From: Anaeramoeba flamelloides
Taxonomy: Eukaryota; Metamonada; Anaeramoebidae
Direction of reading: 5' to 3'
NCBI GenBank assembly: GCA_027625915.1
Contig: JANTQA010000070.1
Location: forward strand, 10,855,001 to 10,919,000
DNA: 64,000 bases
How positions within the stretch are numbered: position 1 is the first letter of the stretch; each line of letters opens with the position of its first letter. Below are positions 49,895 through 62,454 of this stretch, one piece after another. The position numbers and the translations under genes are program-made. Under the pieces are notes generated by a model. That model saw only the letters and a program-made list of their open reading frames with translations, was not told where the DNA came from and ran no database searches.

Positions 49895-50392
49895 TAGCTT
49901 TATATGGGATAACCCTTAAAAAATTGAATTAAAATATCCAACGAAGTTGTAGATCAATCAACTATGAACCAAAATAACAAGTCTTTATATGAGACACCTC
50001 TTGCAATTTTTCTTTTTTACAATAACCATAATTCCCAGGAAACATAATCAAAATTTTAACTCAAGAATTTCATAATTTTGTTAAAAAAAAAGAATATTAT
50101 CTTTATTCGACTTTGCTAAAGTAAAATATATCTTCAGAGAAAGAAAAGAAAATACTAAAGGGTCGCCAATTCAAAGTGAAAAAATCAGTTATTCTTAAAA
50201 TATTCTCAAAAATTTAATTTTTTCTTAATTTTTTTCAAATCTCGAATTTTTCGAAAAGAAAAAGTTGTAAATTTAGTTCTTCGAATTTTTCAATAGAGCA
50301 ATTATCAATTTCTGTGAGTGTTTTATTTGATTCAATTAACTTTATTGTATTCAAATTTTGATCATAAAGTAAAATTCCAAAAAACAAAGAAC

Positions 50393-50559
50393 AATCAATT
50401 TTCTTTAAAAATGTTGAATAAAAATTAAATCTTTATAATAAATCAATAAAGTGAACTCATAAATCGAATTTTTCTACCATATAAAAAAAGGTGTTATATT
50501 TTCGTTTCTGATTTTGTGTTGATCTTGTTTATTAGAACTTTAATGGTACTGACAAACAG
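50393..50559 (+). promoter_or_regulatory. Near-identical upstream block of pseudogene C
   Basis: This is the counterpart of 8660-8826 on the opposite strand, 125-291 bases before the C start codon, so the spacing is also conserved. No core promoter motif can be named with confidence. Confidence 0.5.
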
Positions 50560-50885
50560 TTTAAATTTAATCAAAAAATAATATTCTGAAAAAACAAAAT
50601 TATTTTTATACTTTAATCTTTCCATTATTTTACTATTTATACTTTTCTCGATTTACCTTTAAAAAAACTATAAAAAAATCAAAATGACTTCCTATTTTCC
50701 AATTCAACCAGAAGAAGAAAACATAGAAAAAAAAAAAATTTGGTGTGATAATTGCCTTGAAGAAGATTGCAAAAAGGTCAAAGCTATAGTTTATTGCCAT
50801 GATTGCGAAAAAAATCTTTGTAAAAATTGTGATACGATTCATCAATTCTCAGGATACAAGAACCATATAAGAGATCTTCAACAAA

Positions 50886-52200
50886 GTTTGTGATTTTACT
50901 TTCTATTTTATTTTTTTTTTCTCTTTTACTTTGTTTGATCTTCTATCGAGTATTTGTATATTTTTTGAAAGAATAAACAAATTTCAAAAAAGAACAATTA
51001 GATTTTTTTTTGTGAGTCTTCTTAGCTTTAGTTTAACGTCTAAAGACTCAACTTCTTTTCCTTCTTTTTATTTTCTCAATTTATCTTCTTTGTTTTTTTT
51101 TCCTTCTTTTGTTAGTTCAAAAAAAATTGAGAAAATTCTTGCCAAAATAATTCAAGAACTTGTTTGGTTTTATTTATTTCGACAATATAAATGAAACAAG
51201 GATAAAAATATTTACAAAAGTTTAAACCCTAAATTTCAATTTTACTTTTTATTTGGGAATTCGATTACGATGTGATCCAAGATTGAAGACTCTTAATTAA
51301 TAGTTCTGTTTCTTGATTTTTTAAAATTTCTTCTTTCAAATCCAACAAGATTCTTCAAATAGATTTTCAAAATTTCAAAAATTTGTGATTTGACTTTTCT
51401 TATTGATAACCAAGACCATCATTTTCCGATTATAAAAATTGAAATTTTTGATTTCAAGCCAAGAAAAACCAGGTTTTGGAAAAGATCCAAGAGACAAAAT
51501 AAAAAGATCAATTCAAAAGAAAAACTTAAGAGACTTCGTCAATTTTCCATTTTTGAAATTTTTAAGATCAAATTTTATTTTTTGTTGAAATTTAAATTTA
51601 AGGAGGATACTAATTTAATATTTAGTGAAGATTATTTTTAGAACAAACAACATATTTATTGGCTTAACTGAAATACTGAGCCAAGAGAAGATCTTGTTTA
51701 AATTTTATTTTTTTCAGAATTTAACTTTTTGAAGATAAATTTTTTTTTTCAATCCAAATTTAAAAATTTTCCCTGGAAGTGTTAAAAAATCAAAATCCTC
51801 TTGCTCCTATTACTTTCCACTTCATTTTAAAATAAAATAGTGTTGAGTGTCAAGGTATAAATATATATTTTGGATAAAATAGAAATTAAGTAAACCAAAA
51901 AGGTAAACAAAATTGAAATTAATTTGTTTTGTTTCGATAATTTCCAAGATATTTTTTGGGATCAGTAAATGTATTTTTTTTCATTTTTTCAATAATATTG
52001 AAAAACTCAAATATGTTCAATTTTTTGTGTTTTTCTAAAATTCATTAACTTTTAAATCAAGATATAGCTGGCTGTAATTTATTGTATTTCACCACATCAG
52101 ATAACCTAAAATTAGGATATTTTGGAAAATTTTTCACCAAAAAAACTCATTTTTATTTATAACTTTGTAATTTTTTAAAGGAGGAGTTGTAAATCCCTCA
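50886..52200 (+). repeat. Conserved intron-1 segment, copy C
   Basis: This is homologous to the intron-1 segments of A and B. A frame of 83 codons (51390-51641) is open here but closed in A and B, which argues against coding. Confidence 0.65.
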
Positions 52201-52439
52201 TATTGGAAAAACCCTTTTTTTCTTGCTGTCTTTATTGCCATGAGTATTCATCCAAAAAAACGAATAACAAATAATAAAACGACAAAAAATCAAATTAAAA
52301 TTTCAATACTTTTGACCATTCACCAAAAAATATTTTATTACTCAAAAATATTCCTCTTCCAAATAACTATTTTTATTAATTTTGCTGTTATTTTTAGTGA
52401 ATTTATAAAACGGAAAATTTTGGATCAAAAATAATTTCA

Positions 52440-53560
52440 GTTTGATTTCAAACTCATTCCTAAAAAAATTTTTATAACATTTTTATAACAGTTGTGATTG
52501 GTTCTAATTGGAAATAATCACCTTGTTATATGTTAAAAGTTTGGCCTAAAATTATCAGAAATATGAGATTATTCGAAGTGATCTAAGATGATATTGAGGA
52601 GTTCGAAGAACGACGATTAATATAATCTTAGCACTAGAACAATATCATATTTTGAGTCTGGACGGAGAACCAAAATGGGGAATTATAACAAGAAGACTGT
52701 TGAACAAATGAAACAATCTGAGTTGCTATGAATTTTTTTCAACTCAGAACTTAACTCAAAGAATAAAAAAAAAAAAAAAACATTTTTAAACTAAAATGGT
52801 TTTTTTTATAATGATACTTTGAAGAACTTACTCTTCAAAAAAAGCTTTTATACAAAACTTTTTGATTGGAAATATTGAAATTAAATGTTAATTTTTATCA
52901 TTGGAGAAAAACTTTAGTTTCAATTCGACCAAAATTCAAACAAAATCTTCCAACTTTTCAATATCCTCTATTTCTTATTTTATTCCGTAATTTAAAGAAA
53001 AATTCAAAAATACGATCAAAAATAATATATTACATCTATTAAGTGTTCTTAAACTTGAAATAATTTGTACATTCCTCTCTAAAATTTCAAAATTTGAAGC
53101 AGAAAAAATAAAAATGTTTAAATTTTTTTCTAAAATTTTTAATTGTTTTTAATCTCCTTTTGAAATATTTTCATTAATGATCTATTCTCTTCTCTTTTTT
53201 TCGAAAGAAAAAAGAGAGGAAACAATTTATTTTAATTTATAAATGAGATTAATTTGATTCAAAAATAGAAAAAAATGTGTTTATATTCCACATTTTTTTT
53301 TAATAAATGAATTGAACTTTATAAATTTACAAACAATATGCATTAAATGAAGAATATCTTTTTGAACTCTATTTGAACTAATATTTTTGTTTTTTTGAAC
53401 CAAATTATTTGTTTAAATAGATTAACAATTGAGACAGCTCTTTTAGAATTTATTAGTAAAAAAAAATCTAACAAAAAAAATTAGTCAAGTATTCTAAATA
53501 AACTTCTAAATAGAGTTTTTCAGGTTAACTTATTTGTAAAAAAAAAATTATTTCACCCAG
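52440..53560 (+). other. Part of pseudogene C intron 1 without recognised content
   Basis: This stretch has no counterpart in the introns of A or B. A slightly less AT-rich patch (about 52540-52740) contains short open frames that I do not recognise. After about 53560 the intron again matches gene A (its 3520-4280 part). Confidence 0.4.
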
Positions 53561-56529
53561 TATAATTAAAAAAATGAAGATCATAAAACTTTCCAAATTT
53601 GCCTAATAATTCAATGGTTTTCCACAAATCTTTTGTCATCAACTACAGTGCAATACTGAACTTTTTTGAGAGTTCTGATCAATTTATTATCTGTAGTTTA
53701 TCCAAAATTATTTTACTTAAGATTTCACAAATAAAAGGTTTTTGTTTTTAAAAAATATTCAATAAAAAATGAATTACTAATAAATTGAAAACAAATTTCT
53801 GAAATTAAAAGCATTGGTTAGTGAATATAAAATTCAGTGAGACCGTTAAAATTTCAAAATAAAATAAATGAAGAATTGATTTTTTTGATACTTTTTTTCT
53901 ATAAAATTTTAATTTTTTGATTTTGGATTCACTTTCCTTATTTCGATTCAATTATTCATTTCTAGAATTATTTTTAATATTTATTCTTTATGAATTTTTT
54001 TATTCAATTTGATATTCATTTGTCAATCTTTCATCATACTCAATTTTCAATTTATATTTCATTTTTCATTCAAAATCTTGAAAAAAAAAAACAAAAAAAA
54101 TATCAAGATCGAATCAAATTCAATTTAAATTTCACTCTCAATATTATTCTTCTTAATTGTTTTTGTAATTAAATAACTATTTCTTTTATTATTTATTTTT
54201 CTTTAAAAATTAAAAAAAAAATATATTTTCCCCTTAAATTTTTACAAAATTAAAAAAAAAAAAAATTTAAAAGGTGATTTAAATTTTACCGAAAACTGCC
54301 CAATACATCAAAAAAGTAAACTCTACAGATACTGTAAGAATTTTCAAAAATTAATTTGCTCTGAATGCAGTTTGAACATACAAATCATGAAATAATTTCA
54401 TTTGATTAATCAATGGATTTTTATCAAGAATTAATCAATGAACAAAAACAATGCACTCAAAATCATTTTGAAAGAATGAACGTAAACCTTGAACAATTAA
54501 ATAATTCTGAAAAAAATCTCAAAAAAAATAAAGAAACAATTTTTAAAAAAAAAACAGATTTTTATAAGATACAAAAAAAGTTATTAGATTTACTTGAACA
54601 AAATGAAATAAAATTAACCAATAATTTTTTGGAACAAATATCATCAATTATGAAAATTGAAAAACAAAAAATCAATAATTAAAAATCTACAACCCAAAAA
54701 CTTCTTAATGAATTTAAAAAATTAGAAACCAAAATTAATCAATCAAATTCATTTGGATTTTTTAAATTATTTTCTGAAATGCAATTAATCAAAAGTTTGA
54801 ATTTTATTTCGTTTTCTTTAGAATTCTTTTTTGTTGTTTTTTCTTTGTTTTTTTTTTTCAATAAATTCCATTTAATTGTATTTTAATTTATTATTTTTAT
54901 TGAATTAAAATTTTTTTAATAAATATATATATATAATAGCCCAAGAAAAACCAAATTCAGAATTCCCAAGATTATGTAATGAACACAAAAATAAACCTTA
55001 TCAATATTTTTGTCTTGATCATCAACACTTATTATGTGTTGATTGTGTAATTCTAAATCATAGAAGATGCAATCAAATAGTTAATTTCAAAGTAGGATAT
55101 GAAAAAATACAAAACCAATTGAAAGAATTAATCAATGAAATAAATTCAATCAAAGATAAAAAATTAGAATTTGTTGAAAAAATTCAAAATGAAAAATTCA
55201 ATTCCATAAAAGAAAAACAAATTAACCTAAAATTGATCAAAAAAAAATATCAAAAATTAAATGAAATAACCCAATATCAATTCAGGAAGATGAATGAAGA
55301 AATATCAATTCATCAAAATGAAAAATTTATCCAATTAAGCCACCAATTAAATAAAATCCAGAAAGAAATTGAAATTTTTGAAAAATCTGAAATGATAATA
55401 AAAGAAATAGAAATATGCAAAAAATATAATGATTATCAACAAATATTGTGAATTTTTTTTAAATTGAAACAATTATTACCAAGATTAAATAAAATTAAGA
55501 AGAATAAATTAATTTGTAATTCAAAATTTAATAAAATAAATTTAATTCCAAATGATTTATTGCGGAATTTGAAAAATTGGAAATTAATTTTTCAATTTGA
55601 TTCGAATAAAACCCAAATTAATTTACCTGATTATTTACTATTAAAATACAAATTGAAATTTTCAGTTCTTCTTAAAAATAAATTTGATGAAATTCTAAAT
55701 GCCCAAAAATTCAATCTCACATCGAAATTTTCAAATCAAATTCAAATGAAATGATCACTGAAATAACCAAATTTCAAAAAGGTGCAAATAAAGAATCAAT
55801 TGGAGAATATTTATTCCACAAAACAGGAGAATATCAAATAAATTTCTTAATAAACGATCAAATATTTCCAAAATCTCCTTTTAATTTGCAAGTAATTGAT
55901 CAAATGTTTTTAGAAGAATCAGAAATCCTTGATAAAGAATATAATCCAAAATTCAATCAAATCCTCGAAAAATGGATCAAAGAAGCCGGGTGCAATTCAA
56001 ATTTGCAAAGAAGATTCAATTCAAGAACAGATGGATGGAAATCTCAAACCTTCCATCAACAATGTGACAATAAAGGAAAATCCATTGTTCTAATCAAATT
56101 AAATACTGAATCCTTATTTGGAGGATTTGCAGCCATTGATTGGGTTTCAAAAAACAGATGGTTAGCAATCAATAGGAAATAAATCATTTCTTTTTTCCTT
56201 AATTAGTCTGGATCCAAATTTTAAAGAACCTTTAAGAATGCCTGTTTATCAGAAGCAAAATTGCGAATTAGGTTACTATCCAGATAGTGAACCATCATTT
56301 GGAGGAGGTTATGATTTGGGTTTAGGAAGTAGAAAAGAAGATATGAATACGTATAACTATTCAAATCTCGGATCTACATATAAACTACCCTTTGGATATG
56401 AAAATTATACAAAGGAAGCAAAGAATTTTTTAGCAGGTTCTTCCAGTTATTAGGATATTTTACAAATTGAAATTTTTTGTGAAAATTAAAACAACAAAAA
56501 TCATTTATTTTTTAATCTTTTTTTTTTTT

Positions 56530-57900
56530 TTTCTCAAGATCTTAAGGATTCTCCAAATTTCATGATCTGTGAATACTCGTTTGGTGTGTAAAAACATATT
56601 TATTGACTTAAAATCCGGTTGAGTAAATAGATCTTTTTAACTCGAAAAAATTAGATTTTTTTTCCAAAAAATTGAGAAAGGTAAACCCATTTTTTGATAA
56701 ATTTTAACATCTTTGTCATTTTAACCACAGCTCTCTCCAACGATTCTTCAAAATTAAGAATCCATTACCTTTCTTCCCATTGTTTCAAACTTCGATTCTT
56801 AGTTGTTGAATTCTCATTTTTACTGATAATTTTGTTAGTGGGTCTAAATCCAGATTCTTTGTAATTTATTTGTTTTGGGATAAATTTCTGTTTCGTTGGT
56901 GTTTCAAAATGAAAGTGTAGGGAAATGGTTTCTGAACTTTTTCAATTTTGCAATCTTTGGGATCAATAAACACATTCTAATTCCTTTTCACCTTTGTTTT
57001 GGGGATTTTGTATGTTTGGGTTAGTGCTGTGACTTCTCTCAATTTTAGTAAATGTGATAAGTGAAGAGATCAGCTTGTTTGCAATAGGAAGGTAGTTTGA
57101 ATTTCTTTATTTCCAGTCGATTATGAGAGTGTCATTGAAAGTGACTATTATTGGTATGTGATATCATTCAAAATACCAAACTTTCTAATTCCTTTTCTCT
57201 TCCCATCTAAAATTTCAATGGGCTGTGCTGTTAGATTGGTTATAAAAAAGTTTTTGTTTTCCACATCAAGGGATCTTTTGAATTTGATAATGGAGTTTCG
57301 CAAATGATTTATGGTTTCTTTTTTTATTTCCAAACCAAATAAATTTGAAAGTAAAAGGTTTTCAGCCTTTTTTGAAGTTAGTTTAAAAATCTCGTTTCTT
57401 GTTTCACAAAATTAAAAACAATTTTTTTGTCAAATTAAAATATTTAAAAATTTAAAAATAAAAAACTCTTTTAACCATTTTAATAATTAAAACCAAATTT
57501 GTGTATGAAAATATATAAGAATCAAGATCATTTCCAAATTTTAAAATTTTACAAAATTTTAATAATTTCCAACCAAAAATTAAAAATCCTAAAGTCTCTG
57601 GAGTACGGTCCCTCTGCTTTATATTCAAGTATTATCGAATAAAAGGTAAGGGGATAAACATACATCAATTTAATCAGGAGTGAAAGTTTTGCAAGGGATA
57701 AAAAAAATCGATTTTAAATTTACCTTGTTTTGTTTGAAAAGTCATACAAGTTTTTGATCAAAAACTGTTTTTTTAATTTTCCTCAAAAATCCTAAAATAG
57801 GAATATTTTGGCTTTCCCTTAAGATATCATCAATTAAATGTTTTATTTTATTTGTGATATTATATTACAGTACCCACAGAGAATAAAATTCGGAGAATCC
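56530..57900 (-). other. Insert beyond pseudogene C with coding-like minus-strand sequence, unidentified
   Basis: Genes A and B lack this 1.4 kb. Between about 57420 and 56700 the minus strand is less AT-rich and gives protein-like stretches such as FCETRNEIFKLTSKKAENLL and LTAQPIEILDGKRKGIRKFG. It looks like a decayed coding element, but I do not recognise the family. Confidence 0.4.
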
Positions 57901-58390
57901 TTAAAGTAAAATTAGTTTATAAATTTTCCCTACTTTCATTTAATTCAATAATTTTCTTTTTTGGTTCAAAATTATTTGAAAAATAAATTTTATTCTTATC
58001 TTTTTTTCATTTTCCATTTATTTTTATTTTCCACGCGCTTACTTTCTACCCAGGTCCAAATTTAACATAATTATTGTAGTTCTAATCACCTGAAGTTCTG
58101 TAAATGGATTTAATTACCTTCCAAATCAGAATCTGATTGGAATCATGTGCTTTGAATTTTTCTTTTTTCAAGAAAGGAAAATATACTTTCCAATATTTTT
58201 TCTTAACTGAGATTGATCCACCCAGCTTACATTAGATATAAAACAAAGAATTTGATGAAAAATCGAAAAATGAAAGGGTGAACTTTGATAATGTTCAAAT
58301 AAAAAAATATTTTAAAAATAACAATAATTTTATTTCTTTTTTTTAAAAAAATAATTTTGATTTGATAAAATTATTGATTACTTTTCCCTT
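57900..58390 (+). repeat. Conserved 3' flank of pseudogene C
   Basis: This is the inverted counterpart of the A and B flanks. Here it is separated from the gene by about 1.4 kb of extra sequence (56530-57900). Confidence 0.6.
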
Positions 58391-58983
58391 TAAGGGTCGT
58401 GTCATTACAGTGAAATATTATTTTCTGAAATGGAAAAAAACTTTTTAGTAATTTTTATGAGTACCTAACACCAATCAAAAACCAACTAACCATATGATGT
58501 ATGATCGATCTCCAAAAATCAACAACTAAAGATGAGGACATTTTTAGAAAAAAGCATCAAAGCTCTACACTCAATTTCCAATCAGAATGGTTAGAATCTA
58601 CAATTTTGAAAACAACTATATCAGTTTTGAAGTTTTTCTCTTTGGTACTATTTGAGATCTAGCTGATTTTTATTTTCGTTTTTTTTAATTTTTCAAATGA
58701 GTTATTTTTATCATAAGAATAATATATAATCCATACTTTTTCAAATTTATTGTGTTACAAAATAACCACAAACGAGATTAAATCGAATTAAATTGGTTGT
58801 GAAATTCAAGAAACCAATTTTTTATAAGGGAGTAGCCATGATAAAGGAAAATTTTTAACTTTTTTAAAATTTTGAAGAGGATCAGAAAATAACATTTTTA
58901 CTCTGATTGTAAATCATTTTTATTATTTAAAGTACTTCATTCAATAGATTTTTCAAATTTTTTTTTGAAAAGTCTCAAAGAAA

Positions 58984-59077
58984 TTGCCACAATAGAATGT
59001 TGAGTTGAATTGCTTAAAATAGTGTTTCAAATGTTGAATGTCTTATCTTGTCCTTATCTCAACATTTTATTGTGGCA
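58984..59077. mobile_element. Short foldback element
   Basis: The arms read TTGCCACAATAGAATGTTGAG (58984-59004) and CTCAACATTTTATTGTGGCA (59058-59077), separated by about 50 bases. It may be a minimal MITE or a hairpin; no clear target duplication is seen. Confidence 0.5.
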
Positions 59078-59446
59078 TTTAATTTTTTTCAGGTGTTTTT
59101 TTTTCATCATTTTTGAATTTTTTACATCATGACTACAAAAAGAAATTAAGAAAGATTTTTTAATATAAGTGAAATTTAGGATTAAAGGATTTTGTTTAAA
59201 ATGAACAACAACATTACAATCAAATGAATCACAAAAGAAAATACAAATGGGGTTTAAATAGCTAGAAGGATTCCAAAAAATAATAATTATCCCAAAAGAT
59301 TACTTGTTGACGATTTTTAAATAGTTGGGTTTGGTGGAATTGGAGAAGTGAATATGATTATATTCTATCAAAGTTTAAACCACAAAATAGCTATAAGTTT
59401 TATTCTAAGAATCTAAAACTATCTTCTCCCAAAAAAAAACTAAACC

Positions 59447-59975
59447 CCATTCCAAAAATTTGGATATATCGAAAAATCAAAAAAAGGAAAACAAAAATTC
59501 AATTTATTATATTTTTCCAAATGTAATATAAAATCACATTTTTGTGCCCAGGATTAATGTTTTTATAAGTAAACATTTTCATCCAAATAAAAGAAAACAA
59601 TATTAAACCAAAAAATCAAAATTTGTATCTCCAAAATAAGGAAACGAGCTTAACAAAAAATGTATTGGTAAATTGGTTAAAATTATACCAACACTTGTTG
59701 ATCGATCAAATGAGAAGATACCATCTACCAATTGTATGTCTATTTTTCAATTTTTGAAATTCAACACTAATATTCTATCAACCATCGAAAAAAAAATTCC
59801 AGATCAAACGAAACAGATTTCATAACTGGAAAAAATGAAAACAAAACAAAAAAGACAAGACAAAAAAATGAAATATTAGTTTGTAAAATCAAATAATTTC
59901 TAAATTGATTGTAAATTATGGTAATATTATTCTTTCAAATGTATAAACTGAGTCAAAATTTTTAAAATTAATATT
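59447..59975 (-). mobile_element. R7c: third copy of R7, opposite strand
   Basis: It matches R7b end to end, with CCATTCCAAAAATTTGGA at the left end in this orientation and TTGATCGATCAAATGA in the middle. It is non-coding. Confidence 0.6.
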
Positions 59976-59979
59976 TTTA

Positions 59980-60900
59980 AAATAAAAAAAAAAAAAATAT
60001 TTTATCAAATATTCTCTCTTTTTTTTTATTTTTATCATAACTTTTAAAAAAATAACAAATGATTTTTTTAAAAATAAATTTTTTAGAGAATCTATGATTA
60101 CATGCCACTTAAATAAAATACTCTTATCTCATCTCTCTCAAATTTTTAGGATACTTTATGATGTAGATACTCACTTAAATTAAAGAAATTTTACAATTTG
60201 GAAATAGAAAATGAGAAAAGATGATTTTTTTTTTAAAACTATTGATTTTTTGAATTGAGAACTCTTTCAAACTTATTTTTCTTAGTTGAATTTTAGGTCA
60301 AAGAGATCCAATTCATGTTTTTTTTTTGTTATTTGATTTTTTTCAATCAAAAGAAGGGCTATTTCATAATACCCTTTTTGGTTTCAGTAACACTCTTTGA
60401 GTTTGGAACATATTCACTGTAAATAGCTAGACACTTAAGAAAAGGAAAAATATGTATTTTTTTTTATTTTTTTTTTTTCTGGAGGAAGTGTAAATCACAC
60501 TCTAAGTGCCCTTTGACTTAAATTTCCGTTCAGAAGAAAGTGCCTAAAATCAGATATTTTACTATTATTTATTAAAGACAATAATTTTAAGCTATCATAA
60601 TTTACAATTATTTTATTCAAATTTAATTTTTTTTTATTTATTGTGAAAAATCAATCTATTATTTTCATAGGAAGAACATACCCATAAAAAGTGATCAATA
60701 TTTTCTATTATTTCTTTCTGTTCATATTTTAACATAAATGAAAAAATCTGTTTGACTGTTTATTTATTACATAATAATATCTATTTCTACAATTGGTAAA
60801 TGTTCTGAATTTTAGAATTGTTGAGCTTGATGGATAACTTAATTATCTTTGATTAATAAATAATTTTTTTTTTTATTTTTAAATATTACTCAATATTTTT
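59980..60900. other. Intergenic region without recognised content
   Basis: AT-rich sequence between R7c and R6c. No gene, inverted ends or repeat match were recognised. Confidence 0.35.
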
Positions 60901-60904
60901 GTGG

Positions 60905-61370
60905 AGTGTCTTCAAGTGCCGTCAAGTGCCTAGGTTTTATTGAGGTTTTCTGTTTTATTTGTCAAGTGTTCTAGGTTTTTTTTTACTTTTTGAAATAAAC
61001 CGAAAATTTTACAAAATTTTCAGTTTATTTCAAAAAGTAAAAAAAACCTAACGAAAATCTATCGATTTTCCAAATAAACAGAAAACACAAGAAAACCTAG
61101 CGGCGCTTTTTTTTAATTTTTGAAATAAAAAGAAAATTAAAGAAATTTTCTTTATATTTCTAAAATTAAAAAAAAGCTAACGGTGGTTTCGGAGAATTCA
61201 AAAGAATTGAATAAAATCAAAGATTTTACTCTATTCTTTTAAATTTTGGAAAACCTAACGAAAAGTGTCTAGTTTTTTTTTAATTTTTGAAATAAAACGA
61301 AAATTTCAAAAATTTTCTTTTTATTTCAAAAATTAAAAAAAAAAACTAACGACACTTCTAACTGATAGAA
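60905..61370. repeat. R6c: cluster of nested hairpins
   Basis: An outer stem (60930-60960 with 61072-61100) encloses an inner hairpin with arms of nearly 40 bases (60971-61010 with 61013-61051). Three further hairpins follow: 61102-61178, about 61188-61254 and 61269-61350. Module borders read CTAGG, CTAACG or CGCTAG. Flanking units such as AAGTGCCGTCAAGTGCC mark one end. Confidence 0.7.
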
Positions 61371-61439
61371 TTCAATAACTCATTATAATTATGTATTTCT
61401 TTTTTAAAAAGTTTTAAACTCTTTGAATTCCAATTAATT

Positions 61440-62130
61440 TTATTATGTATTCTTTGATTAAATTTTATTAATTTTCCAGATAGGGTAGAGATAATATTTT
61501 TGATTTATTTTTGAATTTCTTTTTATTGATTGATATTACCAAATTAATGACTTTAAATTCTGTTTTTTCATTAAGAATTTGTGTGTTTCTGTTTATTGTG
61601 TATATTTCAGTAATACGTGTTCTAATCCAAGAGTTTAAATAGTTTAGTGTTGCTATTTTATAATTATATATTTCTAATCCATATGTTAATTTACTGGATA
61701 TGAAAGGTTTAAATAATTTAATTTTTAAATCATTTGTAAGTAAACCATTATTATTGTTTAATTATTTAGATTTGTTATAAGTTTCTTTTACCGTTTTCAG
61801 ATTATAGACTAAATGTGATTTTTTTTATAAATAAATTCCCAAATGTTTAATCTTAGATAAACTTGTGATATTTCTGTTTTTTTTTATTAGGTTAAAATAC
61901 ATTGAATAATTATTCAATTTTTTTTAATCTTAATTTTATATTTACTTGATTTATAGTTCCTTTCAAATTAAAATTAAATCATCTGAAAACATTGGGCAAT
62001 GATATGTTAATGGTATTATTTTTAATTATAGAAAACCTGAAATAAGAGTAAATATGATAGGTGATAAAGGCTCCCCTTGGAATATACCAAGTCCTTCACC
62101 TTGATAATATTTTAATAAAAATTTTTGAAG
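61440..62130 (-). mobile_element. LINE (non-LTR) reverse-transcriptase relic
   Basis: Reading the minus strand from 62128, the frame gives GEGLGIFQGEPLSPIIFTLI, the conserved QGxPLSP block of LINE reverse transcriptases. Further on (about 61998-61970) comes MFSDDLILI, equivalent to the catalytic YADD box. Later come SLSKIKHLGIYL and LFKPFISSKLTYGLEIYNY, which match the region after the palm. Several stops and frame changes interrupt it, and the 5' half of the element is absent. Confidence 0.72.
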
Positions 62131-62238
62131 AATTTTTTTTTAAAATAAACTTTTTTATTGTTTTTTAATTACTTTAAAAAAAAATCTTGTAAATAAACAT
62201 TTTTTCGGAGAAAGATCTGTAATAAAAAATCGATAATA

Positions 62239-62446
62239 CTCATTTCAAAAATTGTGACTCGCTTTTTTTTAGTTTTTGGTTTTATTTTTTTTTTTAATTT
62301 TTAAAATATCAGGTTTTTATAGATTTAGAATGATTTAAAGGTGAATTACAAATAAGATTTAATTATTAATTTTTCTTCAATACTAGAAGGTATAGTTTTT
62401 TTTTTTTCAATTTATTATTTCAGGTGAGTCACAATTTTTGAAATGG
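62239..62446. mobile_element. R2b: second copy of the R2 element
   Basis: It has the same ends and interior as R2a. Its right end directly abuts the segment shared with 19835-20184. Confidence 0.7.
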
Positions 62447-62454
62447 TGTTTTTT

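Larger units (their letters stand above)
50684..56489 (+). pseudogene. Copy C: decayed third paralogue of the B-box/filamin/TLDc family
   Basis: Exon 1 (50684-50885) is intact and encodes B-box 1 (WCDNCLEED to the final histidine). Exon 2 starts near 54274 after a 3.4 kb intron, and exon 3 starts near 54941 after a TAATAG acceptor. Compared with A and B, exon 2 has a one-base loss near 54371 inside B-box 2, an in-frame TAA where A has CAG (near 54407), and another TAA near 54680. Exon 3 has a TGA at 55449, frameshifts near 55720 and 56150, and a TAG replacing the TLDc tryptophan near 56451. A and B have sense codons at all of these sites, so stop reassignment is not the explanation. The remains still show B-box 3, the filamin-like repeat (GEYQINF) and TLDc blocks (CDNKGKS, LFGGFAA, FGGGYDL). 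Exon 1 alone could still be transcribed; its upstream block is nearly identical to that of gene A. Confidence 0.85.

Noticed and set aside
54413-54682. Copy C exon 2 read as an independent 89-residue gene
   Set aside because: It is a fragment of the coiled coil between two in-frame stops relative to A and B.
50684-56489. Reassigned stop codons as an explanation for copy C
   Set aside because: The stops replace different amino acids (Gln, Ser, Leu, Trp), and A and B read through with normal codons.
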